A stretch of DNA of 63,026 nt from an uncultured Chlamydiae bacterium. GTDB lineage: Bacteria; Chlamydiota; Chlamydiia; Chlamydiales; Rhabdochlamydiaceae. Shown here piece by piece: positions 43,537 through 51,804 of the stretch. A model generated the notes under the pieces. It saw only the letters and a program-made list of their open reading frames with translations. It ran no database searches and had not been told where the DNA came from. The position numbers and the translations under genes are program-made. Each line of letters begins with the position of its first letter. The stretch's first letter is position 1. The DNA is taken from the NCBI GenBank assembly GCA_945952445.1, contig CAMFIG010000005.1, forward strand, positions 1 to 63,026, in the 5' to 3' direction.

Positions 43537-44517
43537 TTAGGTGCCTCCAAGGCTTCTACATTGTTTTATTTGCTGTAGCCTGCCATCATCGCAGGATGTC
43601 CAGGGCTTTGAGGCTGTAGCCGGATCTTTCCACTTCCCAGCAGGGAGTGGTTTTGCATAAGGTGGAGGTGGTGGAACAGGTCTTTGAAGAACAAGATCCA
43701 GAATTTTGGCTCCGGGGACCAAGCTGACGATCTGGCAAGAGTATTCTAGTTCTTGTAAAAGCCGAGAGTGTATGATGAGATATTTCTCCCCTTTATGCTG
43801 AAAGGTTGCTGAACCGTGGCCTGTTTCTCCAGCATCCCAGTCAGGGCGTGTGTAGCCCCCAAAGTGGACAACGCCCCCTCGGACGGAGGTTGCAGGAGCC
43901 GCAGCTGGAGAGTAGTGCGAATAGAATACACGATGACCAAACTCGTCCTTTGCAGAGATTGCTTCTTGGATGCAGCGCTGATATCGTTCATCATCTGGCC
44001 AGCAAAGAGAGCGGGTCAGTGTTTTCAACTCATCTGCAATCTTGTGAAGATAGCGTGATATTTTATCTTGTAAAAGTCGATATTCTCTCGCTTCACCATT
44101 GATTTCAGAGATAAAAAATCTTGGGCGGCTGGGCGTGTATCTTGCAGCACCCTCTTGGAATGTGCGGAATTCTTCAGGAGTCCAAGGTCTCCAGGTGGGG
44201 GATTTTTCGTTGATAAACTGCTCAAGAGGTGCAAGTTGGGCGATCGCATGTTTTTGCAATTTTTCAAGGGCTGCTATTTCTGCTTTTTGTGCTGCTCTTA
44301 GCTCCAATAGCTGCCCTTCTAAAAGAGAGGCTCTCTCTTTGAGCTCTCTATGTAGTTCTGTCAGCTCAGAGATCTGTGCATCTAGAGTTTTAAGGGTATT
44401 CAGTGCGGTTTGTTGGAGATCAAGTAACGTCGACTGTAGCTGTTGTTCTCTTTCTGTAGAGGCTGCCACAAGAAGCTCTGGGCCAAGAGCTCTGAGTCCT
44501 GTAGTTGCTGGAATCAT
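43537..44517 (-). CDS. Coiled-coil protein with unassigned C-terminal domain
   Basis: 326 residues from ATG 44517, which overlaps the preceding stop as ATGA. N-terminal ~115 residues are a continuous coiled coil. The rest contains RFFISEINGEAREYRLL, DERYQRCIQEAISAKDEFGH, GGVVHFGGYTRPDWDAGETG and a short poly-proline run (PVPPPPPYAKPLP), which could bind a host SH3/WW partner. No family recognised. Confidence 0.65.
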   Translation of the reverse strand: MIPATTGLRALGPELLVAASTEREQQLQSTLLDLQQTALNTLKTLDAQISELTELHRELKERASLLEGQLLELRAAQKAEIAALEKLQKHAIAQLAPLEQFINEKSPTWRPWTPEEFRTFQEGAARYTPSRPRFFISEINGEAREYRLLQDKISRYLHKIADELKTLTRSLCWPDDERYQRCIQEAISAKDEFGHRVFYSHYSPAAAPATSVRGGVVHFGGYTRPDWDAGETGHGSATFQHKGEKYLIIHSRLLQELEYSCQIVSLVPGAKILDLVLQRPVPPPPPYAKPLPAGKWKDPATASKPWTSCDDGRLQQIKQCRSLGGT

Positions 44518-45077
44518 GAGGGTTTTCCTATTTCGCAAGACAATCTTGCGATTTCAGCTTGCTTAGAAGAGAGACTTTCTGAAAGTTCAAAGAGAGTATC
44601 TCGGTAAGTTTTTTCTTGTGAGGCCTCGACGCGATGCTGTTCTTCTTGTTCTATTTGGAGGCGGGAAAGCTGTATCTTAAGATGGCTTTCTTGGGAGGCT
44701 GTTTGGGCTTTAAGCTTAGCTAGCTGTTGTTCTAGTTCCATCGCTTTTTGCGTAGAGGCTTTTTCTTTTTCAAAAAGAGAACTTGCGATGGTAGCCGTCT
44801 CTGCAGCCATTTGCCCTCGTCTTTGGTCGAATTCTCTTTCGATGAGAGATGTTCTTACTCTGTATTCATCTTGTTTCGATCCGATTGTATCAAGACACGC
44901 TGTAACGGCTTCTTGCACTCTATGTTCTGCATTCCGAGAGGATTCTTCGATGTAGTCTTCTGCAGCTTTTTCTAAAAGGGTTTGGCCTTCATGTGCTTTG
45001 GCAAATGTCTCTTCAAGCGCATAGGCAAGTGTAGAGAGAAAGAGGCTTTGTTCTGGGCGGGAGATAAGAAGAGACAT
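44514..45077 (-). CDS. Coiled-coil protein, first gene of the minus operon
   Basis: 187 residues from ATG 45077; an open frame to 45254 is an AT-rich leader with weak protein character. MSLLISRPEQSLFLSTLAYALEETF opens the protein, then a continuous heptad repeat to the end (EQQLAKLKAQTASQESHLKI). The TGA stop overlaps the next start (ATGA). Its promoter must lie in the 198-base region shared with the divergent operon. Confidence 0.65.
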   Translation of the reverse strand: MSLLISRPEQSLFLSTLAYALEETFAKAHEGQTLLEKAAEDYIEESSRNAEHRVQEAVTACLDTIGSKQDEYRVRTSLIEREFDQRRGQMAAETATIASSLFEKEKASTQKAMELEQQLAKLKAQTASQESHLKIQLSRLQIEQEEQHRVEASQEKTYRDTLFELSESLSSKQAEIARLSCEIGKPS

Positions 45078-45275
45078 GCTTTTTTCCAAGAAACGTTCAA
45101 TGTTGCGCCCGGAGTTTATAATTTGAGAGTGTTTTTTAATGCAATTGTAATATTTTCTTGTTTTGCAAGTGTATAATTTATTTGTTTCTATTTGATTTTT
45201 TTCTACAGGATTGATGTATACTGCCGTGATGCAATTTTTTGCATAACAACACATATAACTTTAGGGTGTAAAATT
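45078..45275. promoter_or_regulatory. Shared divergent promoter region of the effector-like operons
   Basis: 198 bases, AT-rich with long T and A runs, separating two head-to-head operons (minus start 45077; plus start 45276). No single -35/-10 pair stands out. The position alone implies co-regulation of the nine genes. Confidence 0.5.
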
Positions 45276-47237
45276 ATGGCTGCCGTTTCTTCCGCTTCAG
45301 GTGCTTTTGAATCGTTTAGTATGCGCATAGGAAGAGATCTGTTTTCTTTTCCTTCAGAACATGCTGTTGTAGAAAAAGCGAATGCAGTCGCCAAGAAGGT
45401 CTTTGAAGAACATTGCCTAGTGCGTTTAGAGCTTCAAGGAAGTTATATGGTGCAAAAAAGTGCAGTATCATTATTTGCCCAAGCTTTACCGGATGGCGTG
45501 AGTTTAGTGAATACACCGTGGGGTCCTATCAAATATGTCACTCCGAAAGCAATCGACATTCTTGGATCTTCTCTAGAGAGACGTTATGGAAATGGCGTTA
45601 TCGAGAAGGTTGATCGCGTGTGCAGTGAGGGATTTGCAGGAACAAGTTGGGAAGGCGATCGTACGTATCCTTCAGGCATTGTGGAAAAGGGGAGGTTTGA
45701 AGACTTTTCTTTGGCAAGCGGAGTTAGGATACAGGAAGGGAAAGTCTTGTATATTAATCCAAGGTTTCTTCTCAGCAATAGAGAAACTGGACTTGGGTTA
45801 GTTTATGAGGGAAGGGATGTTATTGTGATCCAAACGACTCCCAACTCTGGGAATACCATTTATACTAGATCAGAGAAGACAATTTTTGATGCCTTGATAG
45901 AGATCTTTACCCGAGAAAAGACAGTAAACGAAGATGTCTTGAAAGAACTATTCTTAGGACCTGTCGATAGAGGGGCTTTTGTGGAGCATCTTTTTACGAC
46001 GCAGGCTGTGTTTTCTTTAAGCCCAAGATCTCTTCGTGTTCTTCTAGAAATCATTCGTGAGAACGAGATCTCAGTAGACCTCCAAATACGACATGCTACG
46101 ACAGGAAAAACACTGCTTTGCCATTTTGCAAAAGATAAGAGGACAGTGGGCGTATTGCTGGCGCATGACCGTAGCCTCGTTCGAATCCGAGATCCTAAGG
46201 CTATATTTGTGACAGCTCTTTTAGAAGGTAGCAAAGAAGCGGCCCAGAATCTGCTGGCAGCAATGGTAGAGGAGGGCGTTGCTTTGACAGAGCAAGAGAA
46301 TGTTTTTCGTAAGGTGGTCTTTGCTGGAGATGAGGTGTCTTTGCCAGAACTAGAAAGTCTCTCTTCAGAAGATCAAGCTACGGCATATCGGCTCGCAAAC
46401 ACCTATGGTTCTTTGCAGGTGATACGACTGATGCGGTCTTTAGGATATGCTAGAGAGACAGAACCTCTTTTTAGAGAAGGCCCATCGATCTTAGCTTGTA
46501 ACATGGATGCTCTTGAGATGAGCGATGCCGTGCGTGGGTTTTTGCTGGAACAAAGAGGAAAGGGAGCTCTTCTTACCGAAGAGGAATTTTACCCATTGTT
46601 GAACAGATATCAGGCTAAAGGAAGTGATGTAGGGCGGATTCTTGGAAGAGACTATATGGAAAGAAAAATCCAAGAACTTGGACTTGTTCATGTGAAAGTC
46701 CCGAAGAAAATTCTTGTAGTCCAAGGGAATTCTGTTGAGCTTCAGGTAAATCCAACCTTAGGAGTGTCTGCAACATCGCCTGAGAATATCCAAGCGTATG
46801 CAGAGAAAATAGCGGCTGTTCATAGAGACTTAACCTTTGCAGAGGTCTCTGAGCTTATCCGCCTATTTGAAGCGACAAGATATTGGGATATTCATCGAGG
46901 AAATATTATCACATCGCGTGATGGTGTGTATGTCATCGACACGGAATATATGAATTTCTGCCATGCACCCCATCTTTTTGCGGGAGGATCGCAATACGCG
47001 AAGATGGCGGATTTCGTCCATCAGCTTTCTGTAGAAGAACAAAAGCCTCTGATTGGAGATCTCAACGAGAAGATAGAGGCTTATCGGAAACAAGAAAGCG
47101 AGATAGTAGAAAGAGAAAATAGACTCTCTCAGTTAGTAGAGCAAGAACTTGTAAAGACAGGATGCATTCATGGACCTAAGTTTGTTTTTTCTTTGGCAGA
47201 GCTAGGCATGCCGGAATTTGAGGACCTAGATCTATGA
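45276..47237 (+). CDS. Protein with ankyrin-like helices and C-terminal kinase-like motif (candidate effector)
   Basis: 653 residues from ATG 45276. Residues ~220-420 are helical pairs reminiscent of ankyrin repeats (RSLRVLLEIIRENEISVDLQ; RHATTGKTLLCHF). Residues ~535-560 read YWDIHRGNIITSRDGVYVIDTEYMNF, matching the APH/choline-kinase catalytic loop DxHxxN and the metal-binding iD.E motif; HVKVPKKILVVQ near 475 resembles a beta strand before the hinge. The invariant D, H, N and D appear intact, so a phosphotransferase is plausible. The lysine/ATP-anchor region is not clearly seen. First gene of the plus operon; ends overlapping the next gene by 4 bases. Confidence 0.65.
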   Translation: MAAVSSASGAFESFSMRIGRDLFSFPSEHAVVEKANAVAKKVFEEHCLVRLELQGSYMVQKSAVSLFAQALPDGVSLVNTPWGPIKYVTPKAIDILGSSLERRYGNGVIEKVDRVCSEGFAGTSWEGDRTYPSGIVEKGRFEDFSLASGVRIQEGKVLYINPRFLLSNRETGLGLVYEGRDVIVIQTTPNSGNTIYTRSEKTIFDALIEIFTREKTVNEDVLKELFLGPVDRGAFVEHLFTTQAVFSLSPRSLRVLLEIIRENEISVDLQIRHATTGKTLLCHFAKDKRTVGVLLAHDRSLVRIRDPKAIFVTALLEGSKEAAQNLLAAMVEEGVALTEQENVFRKVVFAGDEVSLPELESLSSEDQATAYRLANTYGSLQVIRLMRSLGYARETEPLFREGPSILACNMDALEMSDAVRGFLLEQRGKGALLTEEEFYPLLNRYQAKGSDVGRILGRDYMERKIQELGLVHVKVPKKILVVQGNSVELQVNPTLGVSATSPENIQAYAEKIAAVHRDLTFAEVSELIRLFEATRYWDIHRGNIITSRDGVYVIDTEYMNFCHAPHLFAGGSQYAKMADFVHQLSVEEQKPLIGDLNEKIEAYRKQESEIVERENRLSQLVEQELVKTGCIHGPKFVFSLAELGMPEFEDLDL

Positions 47238-47974
47238 TCGCTACGACAACAGAAACGCGCCTTGTTTTGCACTTATCTCGACCTGTACGCTTCCCCGAAC
47301 AGGCGGCCGGGGTTTGTGTGGAGTTAGAAGAAGAAATTCAGATTGCAAGACGCTTGCAATACTTGGAAGATCCAAGAGGCAAGCTCCAGAGTTTTTTGCA
47401 GCAGATGGCACGGCTTCCTGGACTAGATAAGGAACGGCTGCTTGCTTGGATGTTAGACTGGGAAAAAGCAGAGACTGATGAGGAGTTTGCTTTTTGTCTT
47501 GCCTATGCTGTCATCGATTTTGTGAGGCTAGCAGCCGTTGCAACCGAAGATTGCTGCTTGCAAAAACAGTGCCTAGATTTAGAAGATCTTGCTCTAGGTG
47601 TTATCGAAGCTCTCAGCCCCGGAAGAAGTGAGGAAATCCTTAGTATCGCCTCTTGCGAGGTACTGGAGTTGGATGGAAGAGACTTTGAAGAGAGAGTAAA
47701 ATCTGTGATGCAGAGAGCTTTGGATAAAGGAGCTCAACGAGCAAAAGAAGAGTGTGCAAAAGCACTGGCAATCAAGGTAGGCGATTTAGAGATCTTGCAT
47801 ACAAGTATCATAGAGCAAGACGCAAAAATTGCAGATCTGGGAGATCAAATTCTTTCGAAATGGGCTGTCTTAGCAAAGAAAACGGCAGCGCAAGGAGAGT
47901 CTTTGTCAGCAGTCTTATTAGAGCACGATGCAGCATGGGGTAGAGAATTAAAAGTCATAAGGGTGCTTTCATGA
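47234..47974 (+). CDS. Helical/coiled-coil protein of the plus operon
   Basis: 246 residues. Start overlaps the previous stop (ATGA). Long helices with an acidic central part and a C-terminal coiled coil (DLEILHTSIIEQDAKIADLGDQILSKW). DEEFAFCLAYAVIDFVRL faintly resembles LFLSTLAYALEETF at the start of the first minus-operon gene, a weak hint of paralogy. No family recognised. Confidence 0.65.
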   Translation: MIATTTETRLVLHLSRPVRFPEQAAGVCVELEEEIQIARRLQYLEDPRGKLQSFLQQMARLPGLDKERLLAWMLDWEKAETDEEFAFCLAYAVIDFVRLAAVATEDCCLQKQCLDLEDLALGVIEALSPGRSEEILSIASCEVLELDGRDFEERVKSVMQRALDKGAQRAKEECAKALAIKVGDLEILHTSIIEQDAKIADLGDQILSKWAVLAKKTAAQGESLSAVLLEHDAAWGRELKVIRVLS

Positions 47975-48336
47975 GTTCAAGGCTTGATTTTCATAGAGGG
48001 AAAGCAGCTCCTATGAAGGCAGATGAACAGCCTTATAGAGCAGAATCAGGAGCAATGTACCGGGATGCAGTCAACGTCTTCCTAAGCGTATGCAGCCAAA
48101 GTACAAGCCAAAATGGTTCCGATGCCCCAAAGAGTATTCAAGAGAAGGTGGCATCTTTTGAAGAAGCACAGGCAAAAGTAGAAGCAGAAGTTCTTGCTCG
48201 GTTAGAGAGTCAGAGTCATATCCTGGCAGCGATAAGAGATGAGCTTCGAAGGAGTAATGCAGCCCTGCCATCCGATCTAGCGCGAGCAGCAGCGCTAGGA
48301 GAGAGGCTTTGGGTCCATGGGAATAAAGAGGTGTAG
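47971..48336 (+). CDS. Small coiled-coil protein of the plus operon
   Basis: 121 residues, start overlapping the preceding stop (ATGA). Residues ~50-100 form a coiled coil (EEAQAKVEAEVLARLESQSHILAAIRDELRRS); the N-terminus is basic and polar with a Ser/Gln-rich segment. No signal peptide or domain. It ends 1 base before the next start codon. Size and polarity would suit a chaperone or filament subunit, but nothing proves it. Confidence 0.6.
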   Translation: MSSRLDFHRGKAAPMKADEQPYRAESGAMYRDAVNVFLSVCSQSTSQNGSDAPKSIQEKVASFEEAQAKVEAEVLARLESQSHILAAIRDELRRSNAALPSDLARAAALGERLWVHGNKEV

Positions 48337-48337
48337 C

Positions 48338-49555
48338 ATGCAGCCGGTCTCTACTTCTTCTGTCCTTAGCGAGATATTGGAAACAGCTCCCCGTAGGCGT
48401 CTTTATTGCGAGATCGTGGCTTTAAAAGAAGCTGTCGATGCCTTCCATGAAGAAGATGCGATGACAGCTGAGATTCAGATATGGGTTAACAAGATGTACT
48501 CTGCACTAAGAGCTGGATGGAGCCATGAGACAGTGCTTAGCGCCTATATCCCCGTATTGCAGGATCTTCTTCGAGACCCTCTTTTGCTGGCCCCTCTTGA
48601 TATGGGAGCCTTTCTTGCAAGCGATGGCAGAACCTATGGAGAGATGTCGGCAAAGATAGTCGATAGAAGTTCCGGTGGTTCTATTTCCTATTACAGAAGT
48701 CATCTTCCTGTTCGATCTGCTCTCATGTGGCTTGATGGTTATGGCAAGATGCTTTTTTCTCGGCAGCTAGAGAGGGCTTATCTTCGTCTATTTTCTGCAG
48801 AGTTCCCTTCTTTTGAAGACAGGATGCAATCGCTCCGCGCAGCACAAGCAAGACGAGAAGAGGCTCTAGCGAGCCGCTGGGAGAATGCGCAAAAGAAGAT
48901 GCAAGAGAGCCTTCGAAGTAGGTTACAGAGCTGCTACGAAGAAGGTTGTCAGCAGATCAGCCAAGCTGCTGCGCAGGCAAGACAGGCTGCAGAAGGATCT
49001 TTCCAGAATCTAGAAGGCAAGCTGCAAGAGCAGGCAAGAGAAAGACTCAGGCTAGAAGAGAAGATAAAAACCTTTGCTAGCCAGCGGTTTTCTTTGGGTA
49101 GCATCTCTGATGCAGAAGGACAGTTAGAACAGCTGGGATATTCTCTAGAAAGGCTAAAATATCGCCCTATTGAATGCGTTGTCGATGCTTCTTTGGTCTT
49201 GATGCGGGAAATACAAGAGAAAAAAAAACAGATACAGCAGCACCTCGAAAGACAGGAAAGCGAGATTGAGGAGCGGATCGTGCATCTTGCGGAGCAGCAG
49301 AGAAGGCAATGTTTTTTACAGCAAAAGATGCAGAATATACAGGCAGATGTGCAAGCCCTCGAAAAAGAGGTGTTGGAATTAAGGCATCGGGTGGCGAAGA
49401 AAAAAAAGAAAGACTGGAGCCAAGGGATTCTTGCTATAGGGTGTACAGTATTTGCTTCTGCCATAATGACAGCTGCCTTCCAGTCTCTTGGATTGGATGC
49501 CTCTGCACACGTTGCGACAACCGGAGCGAGATTTCATTTTAATTTCAAAGTATAG
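48338..49555 (+). CDS. Second U-box-like, coiled-coil, membrane-tailed protein (candidate effector)
   Basis: 405 residues from ATG 48338 (AGAGG upstream). Residues ~76-102 (LLRDPLLLAPLDMGAFLASDGRTYGE) match the U-box pattern DP...P....DG.TY and align in position with that of the protein at 41513-42811. Residues ~170-350 are coiled coil, and a hydrophobic helix follows (ILAIGCTVFASAIMTAAFQSLG). The two proteins share an order: ~75-residue helical start, U-box-like core, coiled coil, hydrophobic tail. Function inferred, not shown. Confidence 0.68.
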   Translation: MQPVSTSSVLSEILETAPRRRLYCEIVALKEAVDAFHEEDAMTAEIQIWVNKMYSALRAGWSHETVLSAYIPVLQDLLRDPLLLAPLDMGAFLASDGRTYGEMSAKIVDRSSGGSISYYRSHLPVRSALMWLDGYGKMLFSRQLERAYLRLFSAEFPSFEDRMQSLRAAQARREEALASRWENAQKKMQESLRSRLQSCYEEGCQQISQAAAQARQAAEGSFQNLEGKLQEQARERLRLEEKIKTFASQRFSLGSISDAEGQLEQLGYSLERLKYRPIECVVDASLVLMREIQEKKKQIQQHLERQESEIEERIVHLAEQQRRQCFLQQKMQNIQADVQALEKEVLELRHRVAKKKKKDWSQGILAIGCTVFASAIMTAAFQSLGLDASAHVATTGARFHFNFKV

Positions 49556-49572
49556 TTTTGAGGAGTGGCTTT

Positions 49573-51039
49573 ATGATCCCTGTGATGTTGCGAGATCCCT
49601 TTTCTCCAAGAGAAGACCGAGAGGCTGAGTCTGTCCCCACGTCTTTTACGGCCGCTAGATGCTCGAGAAAAAAACCATCTTCAGATACCTTACTGCCTCT
49701 TGTAGAAAGAGCCATGGTGACTTCTTGTCTTCCCCCTTCCCAGATATCCGCAATGCAGGCGTCGGCACTTGCAGCTCTTCGATCAGCAGAACATTCTGTG
49801 CAGCTGATAAGCCATCCGGGGTCTCCCAACGGCCCGACAGGTGTTGCCTTAGCAGCGCTAGCAGTCACTGTTGAAGCGGTGGCTTTAGCGCCTAAAGCTG
49901 CTGGAGCTGCCCTAGTTGCAGGAGTCTGCCATGCTACGGAAGAGATGCCAGAGAGATGTCTTCGGGTTTTTGATGAAGTTTCTTCATGGCCTATAGTGCA
50001 AAAAACAGGGCAGTTTGTTCATGACAATGCAGAGCGTTTGCATGATGCATATGGGGTCTCAGCTCCTCTTTTAGAGACGGCGACCTACGATGGGATGGCT
50101 TCGGCTGTAGGGGCTTCTCTGCGTATGAAAGCGGGAAAAGTGGCTGTTCTTGAGCCGACCCCGCCAGGACAGGCAATATTGAAAAAATATGCAGGAGGTA
50201 GTCTTATCACCGAAAGAGAAAGCTCTGTGATCCTTCTGTACAATGAGTTGCAGCAGATGCAGCTTCACGAAGCTCGTATCCCTAAGATCCTGGGGTTTTA
50301 TGGGGAGGGGAAAACGCCTAGATTTGAAGAGGTAAAGCTCCCGACGCTCCATGACCAAACAACGAATTTTTTACGCACAAGAGAAGGACTGCGTAACTTA
50401 CAGAGAGGATATGGCCAGATGGGGAAGTTTGCAGCAGAGCTCTATAGGAAGTCTCAACAGCCTCTTAATGGAGAGCAGAAGTTGCAATATGCCAAAGAGA
50501 TGAAAATGTTTTTTCAGATGCTATCTGATTACTCCGAAAGGAACGGTTTTCGTTTACCTCATTCCCAAGAAGACATTGCACATATTATCCAAGAGTTTCA
50601 AAGTAGTGGAGCCTTTGTAGGTCTTGCTTACAACCGCCTCCACCCAACGCAGCTAAAGTTTGATCCTGAAACGCAATGGCTGCATCTTGTTAACTTAGAT
50701 GTAAAACTCTCTATACATGCAAAAGGGGAGAGCCTTTTATACTTTGCCTCTTCAGAGTCTGTTATGACTGATTTGCTCGTTGGTATTGAGAAATATGGGA
50801 TGCCGCAAATGGCATCCAAGGCATTGCAGGAAGCCTTCTTGACCGGGTATTTAGGGATGTTTGAATCGTCAAGATTCTCTCCATTTTTTGGAGTGCTAGA
50901 GCAGTACAAGCAAGCCTATCGCGCGATCATTCATGCAAGTGAATGTGGTGCTCCGGAACAGGGGCTTGAGATCGCCAGGCGTCTGCTGTCGCGAGATGCA
51001 AGAAAGTATGATCCCTTAAATCCTTTGAATCGGGAGTGA
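49573..51039 (+). CDS. Degenerate kinase-like protein with an N-terminal hydrophobic segment (candidate effector)
   Basis: 488 residues from ATG 49573 with AGGAG at 49561-49565. Ser/Pro-rich N-terminus, Ala-rich hydrophobic stretch at ~92-120 (ALAALAVTVEAVALAPKAAG), then a fold resembling APH-like kinases from ~190: ARIPKILGFYGEGKTPRFEEVKLP and, near 355-380, YNRLHPTQLKFDPETQWLHLVNLDVKLS. The catalytic loop is HPTQ instead of HxxN and the metal motif is NLD rather than iDxD, so it may be inactive or use altered chemistry. Last gene of the plus operon. Confidence 0.6.
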   Translation: MIPVMLRDPFSPREDREAESVPTSFTAARCSRKKPSSDTLLPLVERAMVTSCLPPSQISAMQASALAALRSAEHSVQLISHPGSPNGPTGVALAALAVTVEAVALAPKAAGAALVAGVCHATEEMPERCLRVFDEVSSWPIVQKTGQFVHDNAERLHDAYGVSAPLLETATYDGMASAVGASLRMKAGKVAVLEPTPPGQAILKKYAGGSLITERESSVILLYNELQQMQLHEARIPKILGFYGEGKTPRFEEVKLPTLHDQTTNFLRTREGLRNLQRGYGQMGKFAAELYRKSQQPLNGEQKLQYAKEMKMFFQMLSDYSERNGFRLPHSQEDIAHIIQEFQSSGAFVGLAYNRLHPTQLKFDPETQWLHLVNLDVKLSIHAKGESLLYFASSESVMTDLLVGIEKYGMPQMASKALQEAFLTGYLGMFESSRFSPFFGVLEQYKQAYRAIIHASECGAPEQGLEIARRLLSRDARKYDPLNPLNRE

Positions 51040-51128
51040 AGAGAGTTTAAGCTCGAAGATAGCCGAGAATTTTCCCAAAGCATATACTCAAAAACTAGCT
51101 GAGAATTTGTTATGCAAGGCAGGGGCTA

Positions 51129-51710
51129 ATGAGCTTTTTGACGTGGGAAGAAGATCCGGAAGAATCGCAATGTCTGATCCTTGTATGGGAAGGAGTGCCT
51201 TGGAGAAGGGTTGACCGCAAGCTGTTTGTTAAGCATCTGCGGAGTCTATCTTCACACACGACAATGGCTTCTTTAGAAGAGGGGTTTTATGCGCTAGAGG
51301 AAAAAGTCGCAAAAGCCCTCGCCATAAAATGGTTGTCGCATAAGGCCCTATTTTCTGAAGAACTATCAGCTAGGCTTGAAAAGAAAGCGATCTCGAAACC
51401 GGTAAGAGACCAAGTCCTTATTTTTTGTCAGCACCTAGGCGCTTTGCGCGACGCAGAGAGGCTTGAGATGTTAGTGGCCCGAGCGATAGAAAAAGGGTAT
51501 GGGCCTCTTTGGATTGCTAATAAGTGGAAGATTTTGCAGAAGGATTGGGAATCTATCTTTGCGAAATATATGCCGCAGCAAGAAGAGGCAATAAGGAAGC
51601 TTGTCAGAAAGAGGAAAGCGACAGATTCGAAACAGAAGCTCATCCGGTTCTTACAACAAAGAGGATATCGCAGAGATCAGATTTATTCGGTGCTCTCCAC
51701 TATACAATAG
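51129..51710 (+). CDS. recX: RecX-like regulatory protein
   Basis: 193 residues. Three-helix repeats of the RecX type: ALEEKVAKALAIKWLSHKALFSEELSARLEKK, then a repeat around GYGPLWIANKWKIL, and a C-terminal KQKLIRFLQQRGYRRDQIYSVL. RecX caps RecA filaments and limits recombination. The first ~55 residues (SQCLILVWEGVPWRRV) differ from typical RecX. It is 94 bases upstream of hemA and after the effector operon; 51040-51128 holds no gene. Confidence 0.8.
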   Translation: MSFLTWEEDPEESQCLILVWEGVPWRRVDRKLFVKHLRSLSSHTTMASLEEGFYALEEKVAKALAIKWLSHKALFSEELSARLEKKAISKPVRDQVLIFCQHLGALRDAERLEMLVARAIEKGYGPLWIANKWKILQKDWESIFAKYMPQQEEAIRKLVRKRKATDSKQKLIRFLQQRGYRRDQIYSVLSTIQ

Positions 51711-51804
51711 GGGGTGATTTTTCTTTAGGATCAGACATCTCTTTTGCAATAATTGTCTTTCTATCTTATAACCGACATTGGGAGTGTTCTTGAAAAGAGG
51801 TCTT

